A DNA stretch of 64,000 bases from an uncultured Bacteroidales bacterium (GCA_947303395.1 CAMYYD010000005.1:62001-126000), one strand, 5' to 3'. Numbered from the stretch's first letter, positions 1 to 8,972 are shown. The notes: a model not told the origin generated them from the letters alone. Translations and numbers: made by a program.

Positions 1-828
1 ACGGAAAGCTTTAACGGAAACATCGGCGATGCAGTTAACAGCTGGATTATTGGTATTTTCCCAAGTTTAGGTGAAGATTTCGACATCATTAGTCTATTGC
101 TCAACCGCTTGAAAGTGATAATGGCCGATTTTTCTATCACCAGTCTCATAGGCTCGGTGGGTTCCGTCGTGATAGACATGGCTGTCGGACTGTTCGCCGT
201 TGTGTTCATTTCATTTTTCTTTGTCAAAGACCACAAGCTGTTTTCAAAGATTGTCGCCGCTCTGGTTCCCGACCGTATTGAAGCCTCGGTGACTGATTCC
301 ATTGATGACATCCAACACCTGCTTTCCCGTTATTTTGTCGGGCTTATTTTAGAGATGTTTTGCGTTGCGCTACTCAATTTCCTTGGTTTGTGGCTTATAG
401 CCCGAATCGGTGTCAACTATGCTCTCGGCATCGCGTTCATCGCCGGAATCCTCAATATCATCCCGTATGTCGGACCAATCCTTGGCGAAGTACTGGGGGC
501 ATTGCTTGGCATGGTTATCCATTTTGGCGCCGGTGTAGGCTTGGATGTCAACATATGGTTTTTCGCCCTCATTATTATAGCCATCATGCTGACGGTTCAG
601 CTTGTCGATAACTTCGTCCTGCAGCCAATCATATATTCAACGAGCATCAAGGCGACGCCGCTTGAGATTTTCATCGTGATGCTCTTAGCCGGAACCATAG
701 GAGGCATCTTGGGAATGCTCGCCGCAATTCCTGCCTACACGGTAATTCGAGTAATCGCAGGTCGTTTCTTTTACGACAAGAAAGTGGTGCAGAGGTTGAT
801 GCCGGGGATTAAAAAGGAAAAATCCTAA
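1..828 (+). CDS. AI-2E family transporter (PF01594-like permease), 5'-truncated
   Basis: An open frame runs from the first base of the window to the TAA at 826-828, so 275 C-terminal residues are visible and the true start lies upstream; the TTG at 97 is merely the first start-like codon. The visible part has long hydrophobic stretches (roughly residues 50-75, 100-165, 175-210 and 220-250). It has the PYVGPILG-like segment that sits between membrane spans in the AI-2E/PerM exporter family, followed by NFVLQPIIYS, another family hallmark. These are inner-membrane permeases whose substrate is usually unknown; the family name does not prove autoinducer transport. The 3' end overlaps the 3' end of the convergent transporter gene by 20 bp, so neither gene has room for a separate terminator. 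Confidence 0.85.
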   Translation, partial: TESFNGNIGDAVNSWIIGIFPSLGEDFDIISLLLNRLKVIMADFSITSLIGSVGSVVIDMAVGLFAVVFISFFFVKDHKLFSKIVAALVPDRIEASVTDSIDDIQHLLSRYFVGLILEMFCVALLNFLGLWLIARIGVNYALGIAFIAGILNIIPYVGPILGEVLGALLGMVIHFGAGVGLDVNIWFFALIIIAIMLTVQLVDNFVLQPIIYSTSIKATPLEIFIVMLLAGTIGGILGMLAAIPAYTVIRVIAGRFFYDKKVVQRLMPGIKKEKS

Positions 829-2215
829 GCAGCACATATCCCAGCACTCCGCCAATAACCCCCAATATCAACCCCACCTTCACCATCTGTGATGTCTTTA
901 TCATTCCAGTCGAAGCAGCGATGGCGTTTGGAGGAGTAGATATCGGCAAAGTCATTGCCAACGAGCAGCAGATTGCGACGTAAAGTATCAACGAGGCGGC
1001 GCCTCCAAGAGCTGTAAGCTCTCCCTTGATGGCGGTGGAGACGACAGCAAGGACCGGCATCAGCAAGCTCGCTGCCGACGAGTTGGAGATGAATGTCGAG
1101 AGCAGGTACATAATAAAGCCTGCGCCGATAATCACTGCTATTGCTGACCATTTTGTGAACGGAATAGCATTTATTAAAACTGTCGCCAAGCCCGTTCCGT
1201 TGAGGCAGGTGCCGAGAGCGAAACCGCCGGCTACCATCCAAAGAATATGCCATTCAATTTTCGGAAAATCCTCTTCTTTGAAGACGCCAGTGATGGCAAA
1301 CACCGCAAATGGCACCAGCGCCACGATGTTCGCGTCGAAATGCGTCCAGCCTTCGGTCACCCACATCAATATCGTGACAGGCATGGTGATTGCGACAATC
1401 CAGAAATCGCGGTCGAATTTGGCATTGGTTTCAATGTTAATCTCCAGTTTTTCCATCTTCATCGGGAAGAAAAGCATCAGCACAACCCATGCGATGAGCA
1501 GTAAAACCAGCACAAACGGCACCATGTGAAGTACCCACGAGCCGAAGCTGATGTCGATGCCGACCTTCGTCAAAGCTCCAAGCGCAATGGCGTTAGGCGG
1601 CGTGCCGATTGGCGTGCCCAGACCTCCGAAGTTAGCTGCAATAGGTATGGCAAGCGTCAAGGCGGCTGGCGCGGCGCTTTCTTTCGGCAAGTTTTTCAAC
1701 ACTGGAGCCATAAACGCCAGCATCATCGCGGCGGTGGCAGTGTTCGACATGAACATCGAGAAGGTGCCGGGAACCAACAAAAGCCCTAGAAGCACATATT
1801 TCGGCTTGCTTCCGAAGATGCGGAGCAAAGTGCGGGCGAGATAGGCGTCCAAACCCACTTTATTTGCTGCTATCGCCATCACGAAGCCGCCCAAAAACAA
1901 CATAATGACAGGGTCGGCAAAAGATGCCATGATTTCTTTGTAAGCAACGGTAGTTCCCGAAACATCAACCATGAATCCTTTGTTCGAAACGGCAAAAAGC
2001 AACGCCACGATGGTCGTTACCGAGGTTGCCCAAGCCGGAATGACTTCAAACAGCCACATCAAAGCGGCGAAGACGAAAATAGCCATGGTGCGCTGCTGAA
2101 TCACAGTCAGTCCGTCAATGCCGAACGAATCGGTCGGTAATAACCATAATACTATGGTTATCAATAATATAACTATTGAAAGAATAGTCTTTTTTATATC
2201 AAAAGTCTTTCCCAT
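809..2215 (-). CDS. DASS/SLC13-family anion:Na+ symporter
   Basis: 468 residues, almost entirely hydrophobic, with about 11-13 predicted membrane spans. Two family signatures are visible: SNTATAAMM near residue 156 and STPPNAIA near residue 432, the paired substrate/sodium-binding motifs of the divalent anion:sodium symporters. These import dicarboxylates (succinate, malate, fumarate), citrate or sulfate; the exact substrate cannot be read from sequence. The start codon lies 5 bp after the GH92 stop codon on the same strand, so the two are probably one transcript. No TAnnTTTG promoter is seen in between. The gene overlaps the convergent AI-2E permease by 20 bp. Confidence 0.88.
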   Translation of the reverse strand: MGKTFDIKKTILSIVILLITIVLWLLPTDSFGIDGLTVIQQRTMAIFVFAALMWLFEVIPAWATSVTTIVALLFAVSNKGFMVDVSGTTVAYKEIMASFADPVIMLFLGGFVMAIAANKVGLDAYLARTLLRIFGSKPKYVLLGLLLVPGTFSMFMSNTATAAMMLAFMAPVLKNLPKESAAPAALTLAIPIAANFGGLGTPIGTPPNAIALGALTKVGIDISFGSWVLHMVPFVLVLLLIAWVVLMLFFPMKMEKLEINIETNAKFDRDFWIVAITMPVTILMWVTEGWTHFDANIVALVPFAVFAITGVFKEEDFPKIEWHILWMVAGGFALGTCLNGTGLATVLINAIPFTKWSAIAVIIGAGFIMYLLSTFISNSSAASLLMPVLAVVSTAIKGELTALGGAASLILYVAICCSLAMTLPISTPPNAIAASTGMIKTSQMVKVGLILGVIGGVLGYVLLRIFPF

Positions 2216-2220
2216 GATAT

Positions 2221-4446
2221 TTATTTCATCTTAAACTCCAAAGTTCCGCCTTCCATAATCTGCTGGTTAGTGATGATATAGTCTTTGACAGGCTTTCCGT
2301 TGATTTTCACACTCTTGACATGAATCTTTTCTGGTGTCTTGTTCGGCGCAATGATTGTGAAATCTTTTCCGTTTTCGAGATGTAAGACAGCCTTTTTAAA
2401 CAACGGTGTCCCGATGACATATTCAGCAGAACCAGCGTGGAATGGATAGAATCCGAGGCTCGAAAAGATATACCATGCCGACATCTGTCCACAGTCGTCG
2501 TTGCCGGCGTAGCCACATGGCGTGGCACGATAAAACTCGCTCCTCACCTGCTCCACCAACTCCTGTGTACGCTCAGGTTTTCCTGCAAAATTATACAAAT
2601 ATACAGTGTGATGACTCGGCTCATTTCCGTGAGCATACTGTCCGATGAAGCCGCTGGCGTTGCCGTCGACATTGCCTGAAGTGGCGGTCAGACTGAAGTT
2701 TTCGTCCAATTTTTTCAAAAATGCCTTCTTGCTTCCGAAAAGGTCTATCAAACCTTGCGGATCCTGCGGCACAAACCACATGTATTGCCATGCGTTACCC
2801 TCAACAAAACAAGGCTGCTCGTAGCTGAGCGGATTGAAACCTTCCATCCAGTTGCCGTTTTCGTCTTTCGGACGGAAAAATCCAGTCTCCGGGTCGAAAA
2901 GGTTCTTGTAAAACATGCTACGGCGATAGAAACGCTCGTAATCTTCAATCTTTCCTAGTTTTTTGGCAACTAATGCCACGCAGGCATCATCATAAGCTTG
3001 TTCCATGGTAATGCTAACACTCTCATTTTGAAGAGTTTGCGGCAAATATCCATATTGTTCCCAAATCTCGAAAGGCGAGTTGTAATGGCTGCGAGTGCTG
3101 CTCTCTACCATCGCCTGATAAGCTTCTTCGACATCAAATCCCGGAATCTCCGCTAAAATGGCATCCGCCAAAACCGGGATGGCGTGGTTGCCAATCATGC
3201 AGTAGTTATCCTGACCCCAGAGATCCCAAATCGGGAGATAGCCGTAGGTCTGATGATGAAGAATCATGTCGTTGACAAACTGCGCGGCGTTTTTCGGGTC
3301 AATGAGTGTATAAAGCGGATGCGCGGCGCGGAAGGTGTCCCATAAACTGAATGTGCTGTGATAGGTCTGCCCTTCAGGCATCTGCTTGATTTCGAAGTTC
3401 GTATCCATATAACGTCCGTCGACATCGCTCATGGTGTTCGGTTGCATCAAGACATGGTAAAGTCCAGTGTAGAATATGGTTTTTTGCTCGTCGGTGCCTT
3501 CAACGTCGATGCGGTTGAGTTCTTTCTGCCAGATATCGTGGGCGTTTTGAACGTATTCGTCGAAACTCCAGCTTTGAGCCTCGGCGAGCATGTTTTTACG
3601 TGCACCATCGTTATCGACAGGCGAGATCGCCACTTTTACTATAAGTTCTTGATTATCAATATTATCAAAACTCAAAGCTGCACGCAAAGTGCGACCGTTA
3701 ACCACGTCGCTGTTACCGACATTCAAACCGCCATTCATTAAAATGTGTTTGCTGATTGGCTTTGAAAACTCGGCTCTGAAGTAAATCTTACGTAGCTTCG
3801 CCCATCCGCAAACAACGCGATAGCCTTCAACAATATGGTCATCGACAATTCTTATCTGACCTTGAATGATGTCATAAAAACGACGGCCGGAATAATAGGC
3901 ATCTTTACGATAGACGCCACGATCCATGTCGAGAATCACAGTTTGTGGTTCTCCTGCCGGGAAAGTATATTTTGTGATACCGGTTCTGACAGTGGCCGAA
4001 ACTTCCACATTAACGCCGCTGTCTTCCAGCAAAACCTGATAATATCCTGGTGTTGCCGACTCATTCTCATGACTGTAACGTTGACCGAAATAGGCTTTTT
4101 TTAGCTGTTCAGGCGTCACTTCGTAAGACACAGGCATCAGACTCACGTCGATTAGGTCAGTGCAACCAGTTCCGCTGAGATGAGTGTGTGTAAAGCCGAA
4201 AATGGTGTCTTTGTTGTAGTCGTAGCCCGAACAAGGGTCCCAAGTGACCATCTGCTCCGTCTCAGGACTTAGCTGCACCATGCCCTGCGGCATCGTCGCA
4301 CCCGGGAAAGTACTTCCGCTCAGCGCACCGGTCTCGTCGGTCTGGGTCCCGATGAAAGGGTTGACAAATCTAGTGTAGTCGTTATTCTGCGCAAGCATGA
4401 AAATCGGCAGAATCAAAGCCAAAATCAGAGAAAAATATTTTTTCAT
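2221..4446 (-). CDS. GH92 family exo-alpha-mannosidase, secreted
   Basis: 741 residues from the ATG at 4446. The frame stays open for 36 more codons upstream, but only this start gives a clean signal peptide (MKKYFSLILALILPIFMLAQ) and it follows a promoter. The mature protein starts with NDYTRFVNPFIGTQTDETGALSGSTFPGA-like sequence typical of GH92. It contains WDTFRAAHPL (about residue 367), WGQDNYCMIGNHA, NEPSHHTVYLYNF (about 607) and GNDDCGQMSAWYIFSSLG (about 649), the conserved glycan-binding and catalytic blocks of this calcium-dependent family. GH92 enzymes trim alpha-linked mannose from N-glycans or yeast mannan in the periplasm. I see no SusC/SusD pair beside it; its partner is the downstream DASS symporter. 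Divergent from msrA across a short shared promoter region. Confidence 0.93.
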   Translation of the reverse strand: MKKYFSLILALILPIFMLAQNNDYTRFVNPFIGTQTDETGALSGSTFPGATMPQGMVQLSPETEQMVTWDPCSGYDYNKDTIFGFTHTHLSGTGCTDLIDVSLMPVSYEVTPEQLKKAYFGQRYSHENESATPGYYQVLLEDSGVNVEVSATVRTGITKYTFPAGEPQTVILDMDRGVYRKDAYYSGRRFYDIIQGQIRIVDDHIVEGYRVVCGWAKLRKIYFRAEFSKPISKHILMNGGLNVGNSDVVNGRTLRAALSFDNIDNQELIVKVAISPVDNDGARKNMLAEAQSWSFDEYVQNAHDIWQKELNRIDVEGTDEQKTIFYTGLYHVLMQPNTMSDVDGRYMDTNFEIKQMPEGQTYHSTFSLWDTFRAAHPLYTLIDPKNAAQFVNDMILHHQTYGYLPIWDLWGQDNYCMIGNHAIPVLADAILAEIPGFDVEEAYQAMVESSTRSHYNSPFEIWEQYGYLPQTLQNESVSITMEQAYDDACVALVAKKLGKIEDYERFYRRSMFYKNLFDPETGFFRPKDENGNWMEGFNPLSYEQPCFVEGNAWQYMWFVPQDPQGLIDLFGSKKAFLKKLDENFSLTATSGNVDGNASGFIGQYAHGNEPSHHTVYLYNFAGKPERTQELVEQVRSEFYRATPCGYAGNDDCGQMSAWYIFSSLGFYPFHAGSAEYVIGTPLFKKAVLHLENGKDFTIIAPNKTPEKIHVKSVKINGKPVKDYIITNQQIMEGGTLEFKMK

Positions 4447-4467
4447 AGCGATTAAAATTTCGATGGA

Positions 4468-4475
4468 CAAAAATA
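4468..4475 (-). promoter_or_regulatory. Bacteroidota -7 promoter element for GH92
   Basis: Reads TATTTTTG on the minus strand, 21 nt before the GH92 ATG. It matches the TAnnTTTG consensus. It lies only 13 bp from the oppositely directed element of msrA. Confidence 0.6.
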
Positions 4476-4488
4476 TAGAAAAAAGCCG

Positions 4489-4496
4489 TACATTTG
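4489..4496 (+). promoter_or_regulatory. Bacteroidota -7 promoter element for msrA
   Basis: TACATTTG, 8 nt before the ATG at 4505. The expected transcription start is almost at the start codon, giving a very short leader. This argues against translation from the upstream in-frame codons. Confidence 0.6.
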
Positions 4497-4504
4497 CAAA
4501 AAAT

Positions 4505-5020
4505 ATGACGATGACAAAACAAATATTTCTCGCTGGCGGTTGCTTCTGGGGCACAGAGCATTATTTCAAGATGATCGACGGTGTGGTCGAGACAAAAGTC
4601 GGATATGCCAACAGCATCAAGGAAAACCCAACGTATAAAGAAGTGTGCAGCGGTGAAACCAAGGCCGCCGAGACAGTTATGGTGGAGTACGACCAGAGCA
4701 AAATCAGCCTCGAATTCCTGCTCAACATGTATTTTCATGCCATCGACCCTACAAGTGTCAACCAACAAGGTCACGACGTGGGATTGCAATACCGCACTGG
4801 CATTTATTATGTTGACGTTAACGATTTACCAACTATTAACAAGGTAATGACCGAGCAACAAGCCAAAATCACAGGCAAAATCGCCGTCGAGGTGATGCCT
4901 CTGCAAAATTTCTACACCGCCGAAGATTATCATCAGGATTATCTCGAAAAGAACCCTGACGGATATTGTCATTTGCCGCTGGAATTGTTTGAATTTGCAA
5001 AAACGAATAAAATGATGTAG
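4505..5020 (+). CDS. msrA: Peptide-methionine (S)-S-oxide reductase MsrA
   Basis: Reduces the S-epimer of methionine sulfoxide in proteins, a cytosolic repair enzyme against oxidative damage. The GCFWG motif with the nucleophilic cysteine lies about 13 residues from the start, followed by KVGYANS, YDQSKISLEFLL and the HDVGLQYRTGIYY block typical of MsrA. From 4505 the protein is 171 residues, the normal size of a single-domain MsrA; there is no fused MsrB. ATG codons exist at 4505 and 4511. Both follow the TACATTTG promoter closely, and an in-frame start at 4397 would lie upstream of the promoter and is rejected. The stop codon TAG is embedded in a palindrome that probably ends transcription from both sides. 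Confidence 0.93.
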   Translation: MTMTKQIFLAGGCFWGTEHYFKMIDGVVETKVGYANSIKENPTYKEVCSGETKAAETVMVEYDQSKISLEFLLNMYFHAIDPTSVNQQGHDVGLQYRTGIYYVDVNDLPTINKVMTEQQAKITGKIAVEVMPLQNFYTAEDYHQDYLEKNPDGYCHLPLELFEFAKTNKMM

Positions 5021-5044
5021 GGATGCGGCACACCACATCCCTAC
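5017..5044. terminator. Palindromic hairpin between convergent msrA and EF-hand gene
   Basis: GTAGGGATG(C)GG, a CACA loop and CC(A)CATCCCTAC form a stem of about 11 bp. The msrA stop codon TAG is part of the left arm. It lies between convergent genes, so a bidirectional terminator role is likely. It belongs to a dispersed GTAGGG palindrome family seen again at 15137, 27138 and 27547. Confidence 0.6.
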
Positions 5045-5070
5045 AATCATTTCGTATGATTTAAAGATAA

Positions 5071-7263
5071 TTATTCAATAACCTCACCATTTACATCGAC
5101 CACCTGAACCGTATCAACATTTGCCTTACTGCACGGTCTCATATCCTTCGGCAAGATGAAATAAACCGCCACGCAGACGCAGATGATCAATAATAACCAT
5201 CTCAGCATCCTCTTCCACCACGGAGCCTTCGTTGTGAACGGGTCTTTTGTCTTCACGATAGGATATTTCGCAATGCCTGTCAATGTGGCACCGAACTTGG
5301 TGTTGACCAAAATTCTCTGGTTCAATGCCCAGCCGTTGGCGTTCAAAATAGGCGCGAGGTTGCGTTTTCTCAGCTTCAGCCAAGCCATAATCATGCTCGG
5401 ACCGGAGATTATCGCAATGATTATCAAGAAGAAAATCACGATGTTGTACCAATGTGCTCCAAGCCACTCAAACAATCCTCCGATTGCTGATGCCACCAAG
5501 CCTATTGCCAAGCCTATAGCTGCAAAGATACCAGCAAACTTGGCGATGTCGAACGGCGGCTTCACCTCTGGTTTCGCACCGTCGGTAGGAATCTCAGCGT
5601 TATTGATCTTCGAGTTGGCGTCAGCCATCACCTTGGCGTCTTTCTCGGCAGCACGTTTGTTGATCATGTCTTCGACCGACTTCGCCATCTTGCGGTAAGG
5701 CGACCAGAATGCCTGACGGATGCTGATAGGATTGTCGACAATCTTGGTAACCGTGGCGTTCCAGCCGAGACCGTCATTATCATAAAACACGGCGTGTTTT
5801 CCAACCATGATGTCGCCCACGTCGCCGTCAGTCACCACGGCGGCAATGGTCATGGTGCCCGGCTTGCTCTTGCAGGTGCAGTCGCAGTACAAGATGTACA
5901 TGTTGCTGTAGGCTGCCATGGTGTTGTGTGCTCCCATGTCGCTAACCTTTACGCAGAGGTCGCAGGCACGCTCGTCGATGTACAGCGTTCCAGCCTGGAA
6001 GATGGCTTTCTTCTCTGGATTATAGAAATCGCTGAATGTCACGAAGTTTGTCAACAATGTGTAGAAGTCTCTGTAGTAATGCAACAGCTTGTCGACCTGG
6101 TCGATGGCATTCGACTTGCTCTCGAGCGCCTTGTCTTGTGCTACAAGGTCAAGCAACACGTCTTTTTTGTTCTCGGCCAGGATAGTCTTGGCTGTGTCAT
6201 AGCCCAAACCTTCCACCTCAGCGCCTTTCTTTGCGCCCATCCAAGCGTTGTAGGCGTTAAATTTAGCCAAGATACCATTCCATTGTTCTTCGGTGAGAGA
6301 TTCTGCTTTATTAAACTCTTTGTCGATTACAAGAGCCTTCAGAGTTGCCATCGCGCCAGCCCATGCCGGGTTGATTTCCTTGCCTAAAGGCAACTTGTGT
6401 TCTGCATTGACGCCTGCCAAAGGATATGTGGCAATCTCGTCGGTACTTGCAGCCAAATTATTTCCGCTGATTTCGCCAATCTTTGCTGATGAGACGTCCA
6501 AAACCGAGGCGCTTTCGGTATTGAATGAAGCGAGTTTGCAGCGCATGAAGAAGTCGTCGATCTTATCTTTCACTGCCATACATGCCGCCAATGCCGCCGC
6601 AGTGTCGTCACCGTATGGGAACACGTTGTCTTTGTCAGCGTCGCCGGCTTCTTTCCATGCTGTGTAGTCTGCCAACGCCGTATAGAAAGCTTCTATCTTG
6701 TCGGTGTCGGTTCCAGGGTCGCCGCTACGGTCGGTGACGCCGCCCATACAGTCAATCACATTCTTGATGAGAGACTTGACAGCTTCGTCGTCAGCGGAGT
6801 TCTCGGTGATGATGCCGTCACCATTGAAACGCGTCTTGGCGAAGATTGCAATGCTATCCGACACGTCAGCGATAGATATTTCTTTTTTCTCAAGACCGAG
6901 ATTCTCAAGAATCTGCTTTGATGTCTCAAGCAGATGTGCTCCCTCCTCGTTGCTGGTGTTGAACGCCGAGAACGGGATGAAGCCCTCGCGTTTCAATAAT
7001 AACTCAGGGTCGTTGATGACCTTTGTGAGCCATTTCGAAGCGGCCACGACTTCCTCAATGTGGATCTTGCCGTCGCAGTTGGTGTCGAGCATTGTCATGG
7101 TCTTCTCGTCGATTTCCATGCCTTTCAGCGGGCAGCTCAAAGCCGTCCAGAGTTTTCTGTCAAGCTCATCCAAATGCAGGATGTCCTGTCCCGACTCGAT
7201 GTTCACTCTCGTGACACCGCCCACGGTCGAAAACTTCCAATCGTAATTGCCATTTGATTTCAT
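5071..7263 (-). CDS. EF-hand-containing membrane protein of unknown function
   Basis: 730 residues. I do not know a biochemical role. Residues 60-71 form a canonical EF-hand loop (D60, N62, D64, G65, I67, E71), suggesting calcium binding near the N-terminus; a second, degenerate loop-like stretch (FNGDGIITENS) lies near residue 135. The long middle is soluble and helical-looking. Three hydrophobic segments near residues 570-598, 603-626 and 685-705 anchor the C-terminus in the membrane. There is no N-terminal signal peptide, so the large EF-hand part is probably cytoplasmic. Similar large EF-hand/transmembrane proteins occur in Bacteroidales. No TAnnTTTG element is seen in the 31 bp to the next gene, so it may be transcribed with the metallophosphoesterase gene upstream. 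Confidence 0.75.
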   Translation of the reverse strand: MKSNGNYDWKFSTVGGVTRVNIESGQDILHLDELDRKLWTALSCPLKGMEIDEKTMTMLDTNCDGKIHIEEVVAASKWLTKVINDPELLLKREGFIPFSAFNTSNEEGAHLLETSKQILENLGLEKKEISIADVSDSIAIFAKTRFNGDGIITENSADDEAVKSLIKNVIDCMGGVTDRSGDPGTDTDKIEAFYTALADYTAWKEAGDADKDNVFPYGDDTAAALAACMAVKDKIDDFFMRCKLASFNTESASVLDVSSAKIGEISGNNLAASTDEIATYPLAGVNAEHKLPLGKEINPAWAGAMATLKALVIDKEFNKAESLTEEQWNGILAKFNAYNAWMGAKKGAEVEGLGYDTAKTILAENKKDVLLDLVAQDKALESKSNAIDQVDKLLHYYRDFYTLLTNFVTFSDFYNPEKKAIFQAGTLYIDERACDLCVKVSDMGAHNTMAAYSNMYILYCDCTCKSKPGTMTIAAVVTDGDVGDIMVGKHAVFYDNDGLGWNATVTKIVDNPISIRQAFWSPYRKMAKSVEDMINKRAAEKDAKVMADANSKINNAEIPTDGAKPEVKPPFDIAKFAGIFAAIGLAIGLVASAIGGLFEWLGAHWYNIVIFFLIIIAIISGPSMIMAWLKLRKRNLAPILNANGWALNQRILVNTKFGATLTGIAKYPIVKTKDPFTTKAPWWKRMLRWLLLIICVCVAVYFILPKDMRPCSKANVDTVQVVDVNGEVIE

Positions 7264-7294
7264 AATGTTATATTTTAAGTTGTATTATTTCTTT

Positions 7295-8200
7295 TTAGTT
7301 TACTTTCACAAAACTGTAGTTTATATCATTTCCAACCTTTAATATCGTATAGTAAGCATTCGGATAATGGTCTTCCAACGCGTCAACCCTAAGGTAAACA
7401 ACATCTTTGAATATCGTCAGATCCCTCGAATGCGAATGTCCCTGAAGCACCATCGAAACGTCGTATCTGTCGAACAAATCAGCCAAGTCATACGTCTCCT
7501 CAAGGTTGAAGTTGCTGGTGTGACCTTGCGAGCTGTCTTTCTTGAAGAAATGTGTGTGCGTAAACACCACAATATGTCTGAATCCCTGATTTTGCTTGTC
7601 TTTCAGCACTTTTTCGAGCCAATCTCTCTGGTCGACTCCCAACGTTCCGCTTCCCGATTCAAGTGCGATGTACAAATCCTTGAATCCGCTAACTGTCTGA
7701 ACCTCAAACCAATACGTCGACGAACCGAATCTCGAATAAAACTCTTTCCATTGGTCAAAATAAAGGTCATGGTTTCCGGCACAATAATAAATTTTGCGTC
7801 CGGCATCGCTCACTGGCTTCACATGCTCAGCAAAATAATCCCAATGTCCGGTCGCGTTGATGAGGTCGCCGAGGCACAACGAAAATGGTGCCGCCACCGT
7901 ATCATTCAGATAATCAGACACATATCTGTCGAGATTTTCAGTCGAGAAATCGACATGTATGTCGCTCATCGCATACACTTTATATTCATCAGGAACGCCC
8001 GAAATCTTGTCGTATCCGTGCTCATCATTATATTTCATCGACTGCGCAAACCTCTCGTCCGGCGACTCGTTGAACGTCATGAAAAGCCCCATGTAATCGA
8101 TGTTTTTCCCACAAGATGTCAGGATAAACAACAATATTGTCATTTCGACCGACCACAGGGAGTGGAGAAAACCTTTTCTTATATTAGCATTAATTTTCAT
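7295..8200 (-). CDS. Calcineurin-like metallophosphoesterase, probable lipoprotein
   Basis: 301 residues from the ATG at 8200. All metallophosphoesterase blocks are present: SDIH (D80, H82), LGDLIN (D112), AGNHD (N143, H144), THTHFF and QGHSHS. It therefore probably hydrolyses a phosphoester using two metal ions. An N-terminal hydrophobic run ends in FILTSC (C30), a plausible lipobox. A start at the internal ATG at 8143 (residue 20, MTILLFILTSC) would give a shorter, more typical lipoprotein signal. The first 19 residues are partly encoded by a dispersed repeat (GTCATTTCGA element, 8139-8176), which supports the internal start or a recent N-terminal extension. The 8200 start overlaps the upstream gene's end by 11 bp. 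Confidence 0.8.
   Translation of the reverse strand: MKINANIRKGFLHSLWSVEMTILLFILTSCGKNIDYMGLFMTFNESPDERFAQSMKYNDEHGYDKISGVPDEYKVYAMSDIHVDFSTENLDRYVSDYLNDTVAAPFSLCLGDLINATGHWDYFAEHVKPVSDAGRKIYYCAGNHDLYFDQWKEFYSRFGSSTYWFEVQTVSGFKDLYIALESGSGTLGVDQRDWLEKVLKDKQNQGFRHIVVFTHTHFFKKDSSQGHTSNFNLEETYDLADLFDRYDVSMVLQGHSHSRDLTIFKDVVYLRVDALEDHYPNAYYTILKVGNDINYSFVKVN
8139..8176 (+). repeat. GTCATTTCGA-type dispersed repeat, copy 1
   Basis: Starts GTCATTTCGAC and ends TGGAGAAA, with a divergent middle. It pairs with an inverted copy at 8227-8262 and supplies the N-terminal codons of the metallophosphoesterase frame. Confidence 0.6.
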
Positions 8201-8939
8201 TTTTATTTGTTTCTATTTTTTTAGAGGATTTCTCCATTCCGCTTCGCTCCAGTCGAAATGACACACCAACGCGCATTATCGCCTCATAGAACTTCACTGT
8301 TCCATGAAAAATTCCAGCCGCCTCCAGCGTTCCTTCCGCTATCGCGCTCCATCTTTCCTTGAAATCATATCTTCCGCCCAGACTGAAAATCGGCTCCCAC
8401 ATGCGCTCGTATTCAAAATCGTTGTAATTCGCCGCCACAGCGTAAACATCCCACGGATTGTCGAAGCCCATCACGCTGAGTTTCACCTTGTAAAGCAGGT
8501 TAAACGGCTCCGTCACATAGTTCTGCAACGAATGCCAATCTCTGCCGAAAGCGTCGATAGTCCTTGAAAAAAGTCCGGCCTGCACCGAAAAATGACGCAT
8601 CCTGAAACCGACACTGCCGGCATAAACAAATTCGTAAGTCTTATATCTCCCGAAAATCCTCGAATGCAGCGTCCCGTCAAGGAAAACAAAGCCGTTGTCG
8701 CACACATTGAACGAATGCCCGACAGTCACACCCAACGAAAACGTCTTCGCCGTCAAGGCTTCGAAATTCACAGTAAAATCAGTGTTATCGACATGGAAAA
8801 CGCCTTTCAGGTCGGCGCCGCCATATCCTTTGTATGTAAGGTTGTAACCTGCCACACCATTAACCTGAATTTCCTGGGCATTCAAAAACGCGACAGAAAA
8901 CAGACAGAGCAGCAGAAAAACATGACATTTTCTAGCCAT
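8190..8939 (-). CDS. Hypothetical outer-membrane beta-barrel-like protein
   Basis: 249 residues from the ATG at 8939; an ATG two codons earlier is less likely. Signal peptide MARKCHVFLLLCLFSVAFLNAQ. The mature part has alternating polar and hydrophobic residues with aromatic girdles (GYNLTYKGYGG, FVYAGSVGFRMRHFSVQAGLF, YDFKERWSAIAEGTLEAAG), as in small outer-membrane barrels, but no family I can name. The last barrel strand seems to end at VGVSFRLE. The roughly 20 residues after it are lysine-rich and partly encoded by the inverted GTCATTTCGA repeat, so the original C-terminus may have been shorter. A TAnnTTTG promoter (8965-8972) precedes it, back to back with the apt promoter. Confidence 0.65.
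   Translation of the reverse strand: MARKCHVFLLLCLFSVAFLNAQEIQVNGVAGYNLTYKGYGGADLKGVFHVDNTDFTVNFEALTAKTFSLGVTVGHSFNVCDNGFVFLDGTLHSRIFGRYKTYEFVYAGSVGFRMRHFSVQAGLFSRTIDAFGRDWHSLQNYVTEPFNLLYKVKLSVMGFDNPWDVYAVAANYNDFEYERMWEPIFSLGGRYDFKERWSAIAEGTLEAAGIFHGTVKFYEAIMRVGVSFRLERSGMEKSSKKIETNKNEN
8227..8262 (-). repeat. GTCATTTCGA-type dispersed repeat, copy 2 (inverted)
   Basis: On the minus strand it reads GTCATTTCGACTGGAGCG..TGGAGAAATC. It matches the well-known intergenic repeat style of Bacteroidota genomes. It covers codons for the C-terminal tail of the barrel-like protein and faces copy 1 across 50 bp. Confidence 0.7.
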
Positions 8940-8964
8940 AATCAACCAATGAATTATATCATCG

Positions 8965-8972
8965 CAAATTTA
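8965..8972 (-). promoter_or_regulatory. -7 promoter element for the barrel-like protein gene
   Basis: TAAATTTG on the minus strand, 25 nt before the ATG at 8939; consensus TAnnTTTG. Confidence 0.5.

Noticed and set aside
4447..4554. Longer N-terminus for the GH92 enzyme
   Set aside because: The extra codons lie over the promoters and the start of the divergent msrA leader, and they would bury the signal peptide.
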